Of a DNA stretch of 64,000 nucleotides, positions 19,207 through 27,900 are shown one piece after another. Where the stretch lies: positions 186,001-250,000 of the forward strand of contig JADJEE010000001.1 of assembly GCA_016709225.1 (NCBI GenBank), given 5' to 3'. The translations under genes and the position numbers were made by a program. The DNA is from Deltaproteobacteria bacterium (GTDB lineage: Bacteria > Myxococcota_A > Polyangia > Nannocystales > Nannocystaceae). The number at the start of each line of letters is the position of its first letter. Position 1 is the stretch's first letter. The notes beneath the pieces were generated by a model. That model did no database searches and was not told the DNA's origin. It worked only from the letters and a program-made list of their open reading frames with translations.

Positions 19207-20835
19207 CTAGCCGAGGATGCCTGCGACGTGCACACCGAGGTCGGCGGCGGCGTGCTCGGCTGCGCCGACACCGTTGGCGAAGGCCTGCTCGAACAGCGGC
19301 AGTCCGGCGCAGTCGGCCGCGCACGGGTACACGCGGCCGATCACCGCCGCGGCGGCGGCGGCGGCTGGTCCGAACAGTGCGCCGGGGATCGGCCGCACCA
19401 TGCCATGGCCCCAGCGCACGAGGTCGATCGCGGTCACGTACGGGTGGAGTCCGGGATGCATGCCGTCGATGGCGGCCAGCACGTGCGCGCCGAGCTCGTC
19501 GGCGCTGGCGTCGAGCAACCACTGGCGCTCGCGCGCGAGCCCGGCGGGGTCGTCGGCGCAGCGCGGCTCGTAGAAGGTGATGACCGCCCCCGCACGCTTG
19601 CGATCGCCGAGCGACTCGAGGTGATTGGCGACGACGTAACCGAGGTGGGGCGCATCGATGGCGACGTTGTCCCACGACAGGGGCGCGCCGACGCCCTTGG
19701 GGCGCACCGTCAGCTCGAGGCTCGCGACCAGCCACGGCGCGTAGGTGCGGGCGCCCGCCGGCATCGGGTCGCGGCCCGCGGGCAGCACGTGCGGCAACAC
19801 GAACCGCGGCGCCGCCCAGAGAATCGCGTCGGCCTCCCACGCGACCACGCGATCGTCGGCGAGCTCGACCGCGGTCACGCGGCCCTGGTCGGGCTCGATG
19901 CGCAGCACCGCGGTCTGGAGCCGCAGGCGCTCGCCCAGGTCGATGCGCGCTGCGAGGCGCTCGAGCAGGCCGGCGTTGCCCTGCGGCCAGCTCAACAGCA
20001 GTCGGTCGTGCTCCTGCTCGAGCCCGCGGGCGAGGAAGTGATGCAGGCCCGCGAACGCCGACACCTGATCGAGGGTGCAGCCGAAATCGTCGCGGCTGCC
20101 GTAGTCGCACAGCCAGCGCACCCGCCAGCCATCCAGCCCCTGGCGGTCGAGCCACGTCGCCATCGTGATGGCATCGAGCCCACGCTCGTCGTCGCTGCAG
20201 CGCGCCAGCGGCAGATCGAAGCGCCGTCGCCCGTCGCGGCCGGGTCGATCGAGCGCGCGCAGCAGCGCGCCGAAGCGCTCGAGCTCCGCGCGCTCGTCGT
20301 CGTTCTGCTCGGCCTCGGGGTAGAGCCCGGGGTGCCACAGCCCGCGCAGGCGGTGACGCTCGACCGGCGCACGCACGATCGCGGTGGGATCGTACTCGGG
20401 CCGGCCGGCGGCGTCGCGACCGACCACCAGATCGAGATCGGCGAGCAGGCCCTCGAGCGCGTCGAAGCCGGCGCGCGGCACCGGTAGGTAGTGGGCACCC
20501 ATGGGATAGCGCGAGCGGGGCAAGCTGCCACCCCGCGCGGTGCCACCGAGGTCGTCCTCGAGCTCGAGCACGACCACGTCGTCGATGCCGAGCTGCCGCA
20601 GCCGCCACGCCGCCGACAGGCCCGCCACGCCAGCGCCGACGATCACGACCCTCGCACGTCGCTGCAGCTGGGCCGCGCCGAGCCGCTCGGCGTGGGCGCG
20701 CACCCGGTGCCCGCGCGTGGGGTCGGGCCCGACGAAGGCGAACCGTGGCGCATCCGCGCGCGAGCGCGGGCAGCCAGCGAGCGCGCCCGCGCCGGCGAGT
20801 GCACTCGACAGCAGCGTGCGTCGACGCAGCGTCAT
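19207..20835 (-). CDS. Exported FAD-dependent amine-oxidase-like protein (Tat signal)
   Basis: 542 residues. The N-terminus MTLRRRTLLSSALAGAGALAGC has a twin-Arg-like RRRTLL motif and a lipobox-like LAGC, so folded export through Tat and possibly lipidation are likely. The FAD motif VIVGAGVAGLSAAWRL and the following GGTARGG fit the flavin amine oxidase/protoporphyrinogen oxidase superfamily. A WGHGM segment and Asn/Gly-rich C-terminal contact (FANGVGAAEHAA) complete the fold. Its start overlaps the aminopropyltransferase stop by four bases (ATGA), suggesting the same pathway; oxidation of a polyamine product is an attractive but untested idea. Confidence 0.78.
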   Translation of the reverse strand: MTLRRRTLLSSALAGAGALAGCPRSRADAPRFAFVGPDPTRGHRVRAHAERLGAAQLQRRARVVIVGAGVAGLSAAWRLRQLGIDDVVVLELEDDLGGTARGGSLPRSRYPMGAHYLPVPRAGFDALEGLLADLDLVVGRDAAGRPEYDPTAIVRAPVERHRLRGLWHPGLYPEAEQNDDERAELERFGALLRALDRPGRDGRRRFDLPLARCSDDERGLDAITMATWLDRQGLDGWRVRWLCDYGSRDDFGCTLDQVSAFAGLHHFLARGLEQEHDRLLLSWPQGNAGLLERLAARIDLGERLRLQTAVLRIEPDQGRVTAVELADDRVVAWEADAILWAAPRFVLPHVLPAGRDPMPAGARTYAPWLVASLELTVRPKGVGAPLSWDNVAIDAPHLGYVVANHLESLGDRKRAGAVITFYEPRCADDPAGLARERQWLLDASADELGAHVLAAIDGMHPGLHPYVTAIDLVRWGHGMVRPIPGALFGPAAAAAAAVIGRVYPCAADCAGLPLFEQAFANGVGAAEHAAADLGVHVAGILG

Positions 20836-22457
20836 CCCCGTCGCCCGGGCGATTGCAGATCAGCCTCGTAGTAGTGCACCAGCAGCTGCTCGTTGAGCTG
20901 GTTGATGCCGACCTCGGCCGGGCGCTGATCGGCGGGGAACACGAACAGGCTCGGTAGCATCGCGTCGTCGAGGAAGCGCAGCCCGACCCCCGGATGCAGC
21001 CGCGTCGGCGCCACGAACGACGGTCGCGCCGACGCCAGCACGTAGCCCCAGTCGCCGAAGCTGGGCACGTGGGCGTGGAATGGCAGCGTGGTGAGCCCGC
21101 TGGCCGCGAGCGTGTTCACGATGCACCAATACGCCCGCGGTGCCAGGTACGGCGAGGTCGCCTGCACCACGAACGCACCGTCGGCGGTCAGCTGCGACGC
21201 GAGCAGGCGATAGAACGCGCGGGTGTAGAGCTTGCCGAGGCTGAAGTCGTTGGGGTCGGGCAGGTCGACGATCGCCAGGTCGAACGGTTCGGCGCCGCCG
21301 CGTCGACGCTCGCTCAGCCACTCCATCGCGTCGGCGTTCGCGATGCTGACGCGCGGGTCCGCGAACGCGCCCTCGTTGAGTGCGACCAGCACGGGGTGGC
21401 TGCCGAACAGCTCGGTCATCGCGGGGTCGAGGTCGACCAGCTGCACGCTCGCCACGCGGTCGTCGTGCAGCAGCTCGCGCACCGCGAGACCGTCGCCGCC
21501 GCCCAGCACCAGCACGCGCAGGCGCTCGCGTGCTGGCGCGACCGCCAGCAACGGGTGCACCAGCGCCTCGTGGTAGCGGTGTTCGTCGAGGCTCGAGAAC
21601 TGCAGGTTGCCGTCGATGAACAGCCGCAGGTCGTCGTGCCAGCGGGTGAGCGTCAGGCGCTGGTAGGGCGTGCGCTGCGAGAACACCACGGGCGCGTCGT
21701 AGAGCTCGTCCTCGCCGAAGCGCTCGACCGCGGGTGCGGCCCAGAAGCCCGCGACCAGCACCGCCAGCGTCAACCAGGCCAGCGCCCGGCGACGCGACCA
21801 CGCGCCGATCTCGTCGGCGAACGCGTGCAGGAACCACAGCGCGACCGCGGCGTTGACGATGCCGAGCAACATCGCCGTGCGCACCAGCCCCAGGTGGGGC
21901 AACAGCACCAGCGGGAACATCAGGCTCGCCGCCAGCGAGCCCACGTAGTCGAACGCGAGCACGCGCGCGACCACGTCCTTGAGCGCCGCGCCGCGCTCGA
22001 GGATCCGCAGGAGCAGCGGGATCTCGAGCCCGACCAGGGTGCCGACCAGCGTCAGCAGACCGAACAGCAGCGGGCGCACGCTCGCCAGCTGGGCGAAGCC
22101 GAGGAACAGCAGCGCCGCCGAGAACCCGCCCACCCACGCGATGCCGAGCTGGATGCCGACGAAGCGGCCGTGCAGGTCGCGCTCGATGCCCCGCGACAGG
22201 TACGAGCCCAGGCCCATCGCCGACAGGTACACGCCGATCACCAAGCTCCACTGCGTGACCGAGTCGCCCAGCAGGTACGACGCCATGGTCGCGCTGACCA
22301 GCTCGTAGACCAGCCCTGCGGTCGCGACCGCGAGCACCGACAGCAGCAGCAGTCGATCGCGCCGAGGACCTGCGGGCGTGCTCGCCACGCCGTCATCGGG
22401 CGCGGGCGCGTCCGCCGGTGCCGGCGGGCTCGGCTGTGCCGCGGGCTCGGTGCTCAT
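20832..22457 (-). CDS. Membrane-anchored spermidine synthase-like aminopropyltransferase
   Basis: 541 residues: Pro/Ala-rich N-terminus (1-32), about seven transmembrane segments (about 35-245), then a soluble spermidine-synthase domain. Catalytic features look intact: IDGNLQFSSLDEHRYHE (about 281-297), SAM-nucleoside loop VLGGGDGLAVREL (319-323 GGGDG), acidic VDLDP, and DLPDPNDFSLGKLYTRAFY (398-416) in place of the canonical DSSDP/DLTDP. Soluble SpeE transfers aminopropyl from decarboxylated SAM to putrescine; the substrate of the membrane form is uncertain. No SAM decarboxylase gene is adjacent. Confidence 0.85.
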   Translation of the reverse strand: MSTEPAAQPSPPAPADAPAPDDGVASTPAGPRRDRLLLLSVLAVATAGLVYELVSATMASYLLGDSVTQWSLVIGVYLSAMGLGSYLSRGIERDLHGRFVGIQLGIAWVGGFSAALLFLGFAQLASVRPLLFGLLTLVGTLVGLEIPLLLRILERGAALKDVVARVLAFDYVGSLAASLMFPLVLLPHLGLVRTAMLLGIVNAAVALWFLHAFADEIGAWSRRRALAWLTLAVLVAGFWAAPAVERFGEDELYDAPVVFSQRTPYQRLTLTRWHDDLRLFIDGNLQFSSLDEHRYHEALVHPLLAVAPARERLRVLVLGGGDGLAVRELLHDDRVASVQLVDLDPAMTELFGSHPVLVALNEGAFADPRVSIANADAMEWLSERRRGGAEPFDLAIVDLPDPNDFSLGKLYTRAFYRLLASQLTADGAFVVQATSPYLAPRAYWCIVNTLAASGLTTLPFHAHVPSFGDWGYVLASARPSFVAPTRLHPGVGLRFLDDAMLPSLFVFPADQRPAEVGINQLNEQLLVHYYEADLQSPGRRG

Positions 22458-22476
22458 TCGCCGATGACTCGCGCGC

Positions 22477-22713
22477 TCAGCCCTGGATCGCCGCGCTGAT
22501 GATCATCGAGATGCCGATGATCACCGCGCCGATGATGATGCCGAGCGAGATGTTCTGGTCCTCCTCGATCTCCTTGCGGATCGAGAACGGCGCGACCTTG
22601 ACGATCACGAAGAACGCAAGGCCGAAGAGGGCGAGGCCGATGGCCGAGAACACCAGCGCCGCGGCGAAGGTGTTCTCGGTCATGACCGCGAGCGGGAAGG
22701 TGGACAGTTGCAT
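22477..22713 (-). CDS. DUF350 small membrane protein
   Basis: 78 residues from an ATG with a clear GGAGG seven bases upstream. Two transmembrane helices enclose the characteristic polar joint (KVAPFSIRKEIEEDQNISLGI), typical of one DUF350 unit; many family members have two units. The start codon shares one base with the stop of the preceding gene (TGATG). DUF350 proteins are repeatedly found next to DUF4178 and spermidine-synthase-like genes; function unknown. Confidence 0.85.
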   Translation of the reverse strand: MQLSTFPLAVMTENTFAAALVFSAIGLALFGLAFFVIVKVAPFSIRKEIEEDQNISLGIIIGAVIIGISMIISAAIQG

Positions 22714-22907
22714 CACTTGCCTCCGTGGTAGCCGCCGCCGGACCAGACGAAGATCGGTCGGCCACGGATCGTGCCCGAACCCTTCTCGACAGGTCCGCGG
22801 TCGGGTTCGCTGGTGAGCAGGCGCCCCTGCGGGCCGTCGACGGCCAACAGGCCCAGGCTGCCCAGGGACAGGATCCAGTACAGGATGTGGCGCTTGCCGA
22901 TCTTCAT
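22713..22907 (-). CDS. Small single-pass membrane protein
   Basis: 64 residues from ATG at 22907 (a GTG at 22916 would add three). One transmembrane helix (about 9-24, ILYWILSLGSLGLL) is followed by a polar segment and a Gly/Trp-rich tail (FVWSGGGYHGG). No family recognised. Its position, 15-25 bases after the larger DUF4178 gene and overlapping DUF350, marks it as part of the module. The Gly-rich tail could be a processing or modification site (speculative). Confidence 0.65.
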   Translation of the reverse strand: MKIGKRHILYWILSLGSLGLLAVDGPQGRLLTSEPDRGPVEKGSGTIRGRPIFVWSGGGYHGGK

Positions 22908-22931
22908 GGTGATCACAGGGGAGAACGCGGG

Positions 22932-24257
22932 TCAGGACTGGGGCGCGTAGTCGCTGTTGCGCCAACGCGCGCCTTCGAAGACGAACATCGCCACCGCGAA
23001 CAGCAGCGGGATGCCGAGGATCACCGCGAGCGGCAGCAACAGGTAGCGCGCGAGCACGACGTCGCCGTGGATCTCGACGGTGTAGCGCAGGTTCGGGTCG
23101 GGCGACGCTGGCCCGGCGGCGTTGCCCGACTGCGGCGTGACCTGGACGATCCACGTGTCGCCCGGCACCGCACCGATGGCGACCGAGTTGGACGCGCTGC
23201 CCTCGTGCCACGACTCACCGCCGTCGACCCCGTGCCAGTCGTCGACTTCGACACCAACCGCGACCGCGTCCTCGGAGGCCTGCGGCACCAGCAGCACGTC
23301 GGCGTACGCCCATGCGTTGCTCAGCGGTGCCGCGCTCATCGAGACCTCGAGGGTGTACGCGCGTCCGGGCTCGCCGAGCGCGAACTCGCCGGTGATCGGC
23401 TCGCCGATCGCGGCGGTGCCCGAGAACAGCTTGGTGCGCTCGCGCGTGGCGCTGTAGCCGATCGCGGCCGCGAGCCAGACCAGGAACAGCACCGCGCACG
23501 ACAGCCACAGCGCGCCGGCGCCCTGCCGCCAACGGTTGGGCTGCAGCATGCCGATCTGCCGCGCGCGCGCCGGTGTGCCCGCGAGCCCGAACGCGCGGTA
23601 GATCGCTGCGCCGTCGAGGTGCTCCATCTGCGTGAACTGCAGGTCGACGCCGTCCTGGTCGTTGCTGCGCTCGATCGACAGGCCCAGCGGCGGCGCCACG
23701 AAGTCGTCGGCGATGACCTGATCGCCGACCGCGATCTGCCACGGGAACTCGCCCTCGACGTAGGTCGTGCGCACGTTGGAGCGCTGGAAGTGGCGGTAGC
23801 GTTGGCGGCGGAACTCCGCGGTCGGCCGCGCGCCCGGCGTGACCGCCGGTGCGCCGTCGAGCGGGCGCCCCAGCGCCCAGTGCCCGTCGTAGATGAAGTG
23901 CAGCAGGTAGCGGTAGCCGACGTAGGGGTTGAAGAGCAGGAACTCCTGCCACGGGTAGACCTTGCCGTCGGCGGTGACCTCGCGCCACACGATGCCGATC
24001 ACCTCGAAGGTCTCGCCATCGAAGCGACCGCGCAGGTGTAGCGGCAGCACCGAGGCCCGCTGCTGGCGACGCACGTGTCGCAGCACCGACAGCGCGCCGG
24101 ACGACTCGGGCGTCAGCTCGGCGCCGCAGTACGAGCACGCGATCGTGGTGATCGCACCGAAGCCGGTGCGCTGGATCGGCCCGCCGCAGCTGGGGCACTT
24201 GACCGTCTCGGCCTTGGCCTCCTCGCGGAAGATCGGCGTGGGCCCGCCCGCCGTCAT
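22932..24257 (-). CDS. Zinc-ribbon/DUF4178 membrane protein
   Basis: 441 residues from the ATG that overlaps the upstream stop (ATGA). A zinc ribbon (CPSCGGPI...CSYCGAEL, about 21-45) precedes a DUF4178 domain (FEVIGIVWREV...WQEFLLFNPYVGYRYLL, about 75-130). Then there are a further beta-rich region, one transmembrane helix (about 262-285), an extracytoplasmic beta domain with Asp/Glu/Trp residues, and a last transmembrane helix near 405-425. The topology suggests a cytoplasmic sensor/adaptor connected to an envelope domain. Confidence 0.78.
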   Translation of the reverse strand: MTAGGPTPIFREEAKAETVKCPSCGGPIQRTGFGAITTIACSYCGAELTPESSGALSVLRHVRRQQRASVLPLHLRGRFDGETFEVIGIVWREVTADGKVYPWQEFLLFNPYVGYRYLLHFIYDGHWALGRPLDGAPAVTPGARPTAEFRRQRYRHFQRSNVRTTYVEGEFPWQIAVGDQVIADDFVAPPLGLSIERSNDQDGVDLQFTQMEHLDGAAIYRAFGLAGTPARARQIGMLQPNRWRQGAGALWLSCAVLFLVWLAAAIGYSATRERTKLFSGTAAIGEPITGEFALGEPGRAYTLEVSMSAAPLSNAWAYADVLLVPQASEDAVAVGVEVDDWHGVDGGESWHEGSASNSVAIGAVPGDTWIVQVTPQSGNAAGPASPDPNLRYTVEIHGDVVLARYLLLPLAVILGIPLLFAVAMFVFEGARWRNSDYAPQS

Positions 24258-24955
24258 CGCGACGCCCCCGTGGCTGGCGCGGCCCCGGCCGCCGGTGCGG
24301 ACGGCCGCGGCCAGCCCTGGAATGCCCGCAGCGGGTGCAGGCCGGTCGCCGCCAGCGTGGTCGAGACGCCGAGGTAGAGCGCGGGTCGATCGTGGCGGGG
24401 GTCGCTGCCCCAGTCGAGCGTGAGGAACTCGCCACCGGCCCCGCGCAGATCGGCGGAGTAGAAGGTGAGGCCCGGCTCGGCCACGAACGGCAGCTGACCT
24501 TCGCTGCCGAGGTAGCGTGCGGCGTGGCGGTCGCAGATGGTGAAGCTCGTGCGCGAGAAGCCGATCACGGCGCCGACCTGCAGCTGTTCGAAGCGCAGCG
24601 CGAGTGAGCCACCGCCGGCGCTGGGGCGCGTGATCGCGAGCTGGCCCAGCGCGTCCGACAGCCATCCGGTCTCGCCGTTGGCGAAGCCGAGGTACCACTC
24701 GTTCCAGGCTCCGCGCGCGTAGCCGACCTGTAGCCGCCCGAGCACCTCGAAGCCGCCGCCGGCAAAGCGCCCGCGGCTGCCGAGGAGGATCGGTGAGCCG
24801 TTGTCGACGATCGCCGACACGCGCCCGACCAGCCGCAGATCGACGCCGGTGCGGACGATGGTCGAGCCGCAGTACTCGCACACCAACGTGACGGCGGTGC
24901 CTCGAAACGGTGCAGGCGCACCGCACTCGGGGCAGAACACCGGCGACGACGACAT
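24254..24955 (-). CDS. Zinc-ribbon/DUF4178 protein, soluble
   Basis: 233 residues. The N-terminal ribbon CPECGAP...CEYCGST (about 9-32) leads into a typical DUF4178 domain: LGSRGRFAGGGFEVLGRLQVGYARGAWNEWYLGFANGETGWLSD in outline. A Pro/Ala-rich tail ends the protein. It is the first gene of the minus-strand run and overlaps the membrane DUF4178 gene by four bases. Soluble and membrane DUF4178 proteins side by side hint at a paired complex. Confidence 0.8.
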   Translation of the reverse strand: MSSSPVFCPECGAPAPFRGTAVTLVCEYCGSTIVRTGVDLRLVGRVSAIVDNGSPILLGSRGRFAGGGFEVLGRLQVGYARGAWNEWYLGFANGETGWLSDALGQLAITRPSAGGGSLALRFEQLQVGAVIGFSRTSFTICDRHAARYLGSEGQLPFVAEPGLTFYSADLRGAGGEFLTLDWGSDPRHDRPALYLGVSTTLAATGLHPLRAFQGWPRPSAPAAGAAPATGASR

Positions 24956-25014
24956 GGCCCGCGCATCATGCCACAACTGTCGCGGGCCGCCGTTGGCCTT
25001 GCTACGCTGCCGCG

Positions 25015-25986
25015 GTGTCGCCGTGCCGTGTCGCCGCGAGTGGCCCACGCGCGCAGGCCCGCCGCGCGTGGCTGTGGCTGTTGCTGGTGCTCGCGAGCTG
25101 TCGCGCGCCCGTGGAGTCTCGGCCACCGCGACCACCCGCCGAGCCGGTCGCCGCTGCGCCGTCACGCGCCGCTGCGCCGTCGCGAGCGGACCACGCCGAC
25201 GATGGCGGCCGGGCCCCCGACGCCGAGTCCCCGCGACCGTCACCGCCGGACATCGCCATCGCCGACCCGCCGTCGATCACCACGCCGTCGCGTTCGCCCA
25301 CCGCGTCCCCGCCCTACGATCGCGGGCAGTGGCCGCACTGGATCGACGCCGATGGTGACTGCCAGGACACCCGCACCGAGGTGTTGATCGCCGAGTCGGA
25401 GATTGCGGTGGAGTTCAGCGACGCGCGGCGCTGTCATGTCGCGCGCGGCCGCTGGCGCTGCCCGTACACCGACCGCGTGGTCACCGATCCGGTCGAGCTC
25501 GATGTCGATCATCTCGTGCCGCTGGCCTACGTCCACGCCCACGGCGGCGCGGGTTGGGATCGGGCGCGCCGCACCGCGTATGCCAACGCGCTCGAGGATC
25601 CCGATCACCTGCAGGCGGTGCTGGCCCGGGCCAACCGCGCCAAGGGCAGTCGTAGCTTCGCGCAGTGGCTGCCCGAGGAGCCCGGCACCCGCTGCGCCTA
25701 CGTCGAGGCGTGGCTGCGGATCAGCGAGCGCTGGGGGCTGGTGCTCGATGCCGACGAGCAACGGGCCGCGCAGGCGGATCTCGCGGTGTGTCGCGACCGC
25801 GGCGTGCCCGAGCGCGTGCGCGACGTGGGCGGCCGATCGCCGGCGAGCGCCGACGCGCCGGCGCCGGCGCCGGGGTCATGCTGCCGCGTCTGTACGCGGG
25901 GCAAGCCCTGCGGCGATGCGTGCATCGCAGCCGATCGCACCTGCCATGCCGCGCCCGGCTGTGCCTGTGCACGCACGCCGCAGTGA
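25015..25986 (+). CDS. HNH-nuclease-like lipoprotein with Cys-rich tail
   Basis: 323 residues from GTG 25015. Signal peptide ends at LASC (lipobox), then a Pro/Ala/Ser-rich spacer to about residue 95. The core resembles the HNH (DUF1524-like) nuclease fold: WIDADGDCQDTRTEVL, then DVDHLVPL with His166, and NALEDPDHLQAVLARANRAKGSRS. The tail has CCRVCTRGKPCGDACI...CHAAPGCAC, a recurring Cys-rich cap. Extracytoplasmic nucleases of this type may scavenge DNA or attack other cells; target unknown. Divergent from the DUF4178 operon with a 59-base gap. Confidence 0.75.
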   Translation: MSPCRVAASGPRAQARRAWLWLLLVLASCRAPVESRPPRPPAEPVAAAPSRAAAPSRADHADDGGRAPDAESPRPSPPDIAIADPPSITTPSRSPTASPPYDRGQWPHWIDADGDCQDTRTEVLIAESEIAVEFSDARRCHVARGRWRCPYTDRVVTDPVELDVDHLVPLAYVHAHGGAGWDRARRTAYANALEDPDHLQAVLARANRAKGSRSFAQWLPEEPGTRCAYVEAWLRISERWGLVLDADEQRAAQADLAVCRDRGVPERVRDVGGRSPASADAPAPAPGSCCRVCTRGKPCGDACIAADRTCHAAPGCACARTPQ

Positions 25987-26035
25987 CCTGCGCGTCCGGT
26001 CGCGCCGCGCGGGTTTTCCAGTACCATGCCCGTCC

Positions 26036-27034
26036 ATGCGCTTCGTCTGCTCGCCCGTCTCTGCGCTGCCGCTCGCATTCGCGGTGTGGTCCTCGCTCGC
26101 CGTGCTCACCGGTTGCGGCTCACCCGCGCCGAGCAACGACACCGATGCCAGCTCGACCGGCACCAGCACCACCGGTGATCCGGTGGTGCCGTGTAGCGAC
26201 GAGATGCCGTGTCCGGGCGAGATGGTGTGCCTGGTCGAGCAGTGCGCCGACGCGGCCCCCGAGGTCGAGATCGTCACGCCGGAGGCCGAGGCGAAGCTGC
26301 AGTGGAGCGCCGACGCGGCGGTGCCCGTCACGGTCACCGTGCGCGCCACCGGACTCACGCTGGTCGACCCCACGACCGATCCCAACAGCAAGCGTGGCCA
26401 GGGACAGATCGCCGTGCTGCTCGACGGTGTCGAGGTCGCGCTGGTCAGCTCCGGCGACGCCGAGGCGGGCGTGCCGGTGGAGGTGTCGGCGGCCGCGGTC
26501 GCCGGCGCCCATCGCCTGCGCATCGAGGCCCGGCTGTCCGACGGCACCGAGTACGACAACCCAGGTGCGTCGGCCCGCAGCCTGTTCTGGCTCGACGACG
26601 GCGAGCCCCACGTCGCCTTCGTCACGCCGGTGCCGGGCGACACCTACTCGATCCGCGCGCAGAAGGTCGACGTCGAGGTCGCCGCCATCAACTTCGACTT
26701 CGTGCCCGCCAGCGCCGAGGCCCAGGCCGGCGACGTCGGCTTCGCCCACGTGATCGAGGACGTCGAGTTCCCCGACTGCGCGGCGGATCCGATGTGCCTG
26801 GCGGGCTACATCGTCGCGGTCGTGCCGACCACCGGGCCGGCGTCCAGCGCCAGCGGGACCATGAACATCTCGAACTCGGGCGTGGGCAAGGGCTACTTCG
26901 TGGTCCACCTGGTGAAGTCGAACCACGATCTGTACTGCGCCAATGGCAGTGATCCTTGCGTGCCGGTGTGGGACCGCATCACCGTCGGCCGCTACGACCC
27001 CGACGCCGGCACCGGCGACAGCTCGGGCGGCTAG
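26036..27034 (+). CDS. Lipoprotein with Cys motif and Ig-like/beta region
   Basis: 332 residues. Lipobox VLTGC (Cys about 24), STG linker (SSTGTSTTGDP), then a short disulfide-type motif CSDEMPCPGEMVCLVEQC. The remaining ~260 residues look beta-rich (VEIVTPEAEAKLQ, VTVTVRATGL, PHVAFVTPVPGDTYS), as in Ig-like or cadherin-like surface modules. No enzymatic motif. Its stop codon abuts palindromic element 1. Confidence 0.65.
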   Translation: MRFVCSPVSALPLAFAVWSSLAVLTGCGSPAPSNDTDASSTGTSTTGDPVVPCSDEMPCPGEMVCLVEQCADAAPEVEIVTPEAEAKLQWSADAAVPVTVTVRATGLTLVDPTTDPNSKRGQGQIAVLLDGVEVALVSSGDAEAGVPVEVSAAAVAGAHRLRIEARLSDGTEYDNPGASARSLFWLDDGEPHVAFVTPVPGDTYSIRAQKVDVEVAAINFDFVPASAEAQAGDVGFAHVIEDVEFPDCAADPMCLAGYIVAVVPTTGPASSASGTMNISNSGVGKGYFVVHLVKSNHDLYCANGSDPCVPVWDRITVGRYDPDAGTGDSSGG

Positions 27035-27195
27035 TACGTCGACACAGCGATAGTGATGGGTCAGAACGCCGTCATGGCCGCGACTCCGCAAGGCGCCGTG
27101 CCGCCGGAATGCCGGGCGTATTTCAAGGTGCGGCAACGCAGCGAGGCGCGGTCAGGGCGGTGTTATGGCCCGTCACTATCGCTGTGTCGAGGTAC
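27034..27195. repeat. Palindromic element 1 (MITE-like), 162 bp
   Basis: Left arm 27034-27086 and right arm 27143-27195 are inverted copies matching at 44 of 53 positions, joined by a 56-base loop. Most mismatches are transitions, so an RNA copy could keep G-U pairs. Both outer ends read GTAC. The arm segment AGAACGCCGTCAT (27063-27075), the loop segment CCGGGCGTAT (27112-27121) and GCAACGC (27133-27139) recur in element 2. It starts at the last base of the preceding stop codon and ends 12 bases before the DUF938 start. Confidence 0.8.
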
Positions 27196-27207
27196 TGGAG
27201 AGCTCCC

Positions 27208-27840
27208 ATGACCGATGCTCCGTCCGACGCGCGACGCTTCGCGCCCGCCACCGCACGCAATCGCGACGCCATCCTCGCGGTGCTGCGGCGGGTGCTGCCG
27301 GCGCGTGGCACCGTGCTCGAGATCGCCAGCGGCAGCGGCGAGCATGCCGTGCACTTCGCCGCCGCGCTGCCGCAGCTCCGGTGGCAGCCGACCGATGGCG
27401 ACCCCGACGCATTGGCGAGCATCGCGGCCTGGCGCGTGCACGCAGGCGCCCAGCCCGGCGGCGCGGCGAACCTGCTGTTGCCGCTGGCGCTCGACGTCCA
27501 TGCCACGCGCTGGCCGATCGAGACGGTCGACGCCGTCTTCTGCGCCAACATGATCCACATCGCGCCGTGGTCGGCCACGCCCGCGCTCATGGCTGGGGTC
27601 GCGCGGACCTTGGTGCCCGGCGGCGTGCTGGTGTTGTACGGCCCGTTTCGCCGCGGTGGTGCCCACACCGCCGACAGCAACGCGCAGTTCGACCAGGGCC
27701 TACGCGCGCGCGACCCCAGCTGGGGGGTCCGCGATCTCGAGGCGGTCGCCGACACCGCGCAGGCCGAGGGGCTACGACTGCGCGAGGAGGTCGCGATGCC
27801 GGCCAACAACCTCTCGTTGGTGTTCGAGCGCGGCGTGTGA
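27208..27840 (+). CDS. DUF938 family class I SAM methyltransferase
   Basis: 210 residues from ATG 27208 with GGAGAG just upstream. The N-terminus RFAPATARNRDAILAVL and motif I LEIASGSGEHAVHFA are the DUF938 hallmark. NMIHIAPW and GVARTLVPGGVLVLYGPFRRGG follow, and NLSLVFER closes the fold. Substrate is unknown for the family. The palindromic element directly upstream occupies the whole promoter region, so expression may depend on it or read through from the lipoprotein gene. Confidence 0.85.
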   Translation: MTDAPSDARRFAPATARNRDAILAVLRRVLPARGTVLEIASGSGEHAVHFAAALPQLRWQPTDGDPDALASIAAWRVHAGAQPGGAANLLLPLALDVHATRWPIETVDAVFCANMIHIAPWSATPALMAGVARTLVPGGVLVLYGPFRRGGAHTADSNAQFDQGLRARDPSWGVRDLEAVADTAQAEGLRLREEVAMPANNLSLVFERGV

Positions 27841-27900
27841 TCGCGGGCGCGCGCCCGGGTTTGTTTGCCCGTCTCCGGCGCTGTGCTAAGCCCCGTCGAC

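Noticed and set aside
22932..24926. One long open frame joining the two DUF4178 regions
   Set aside because: The two domains lie in different frames; the upstream extension is a shadow of the 24254-24955 gene, and a clear ATG with 4-base overlap exists at 24257.
27100..27200. Peptide RAYFKVRQR read through element 1, similar to RAYLELRAT read through element 2
   Set aside because: The similarity follows from the shared DNA core of the palindromes; reading frames are short, in the arms, and have no start or ribosome-binding site.
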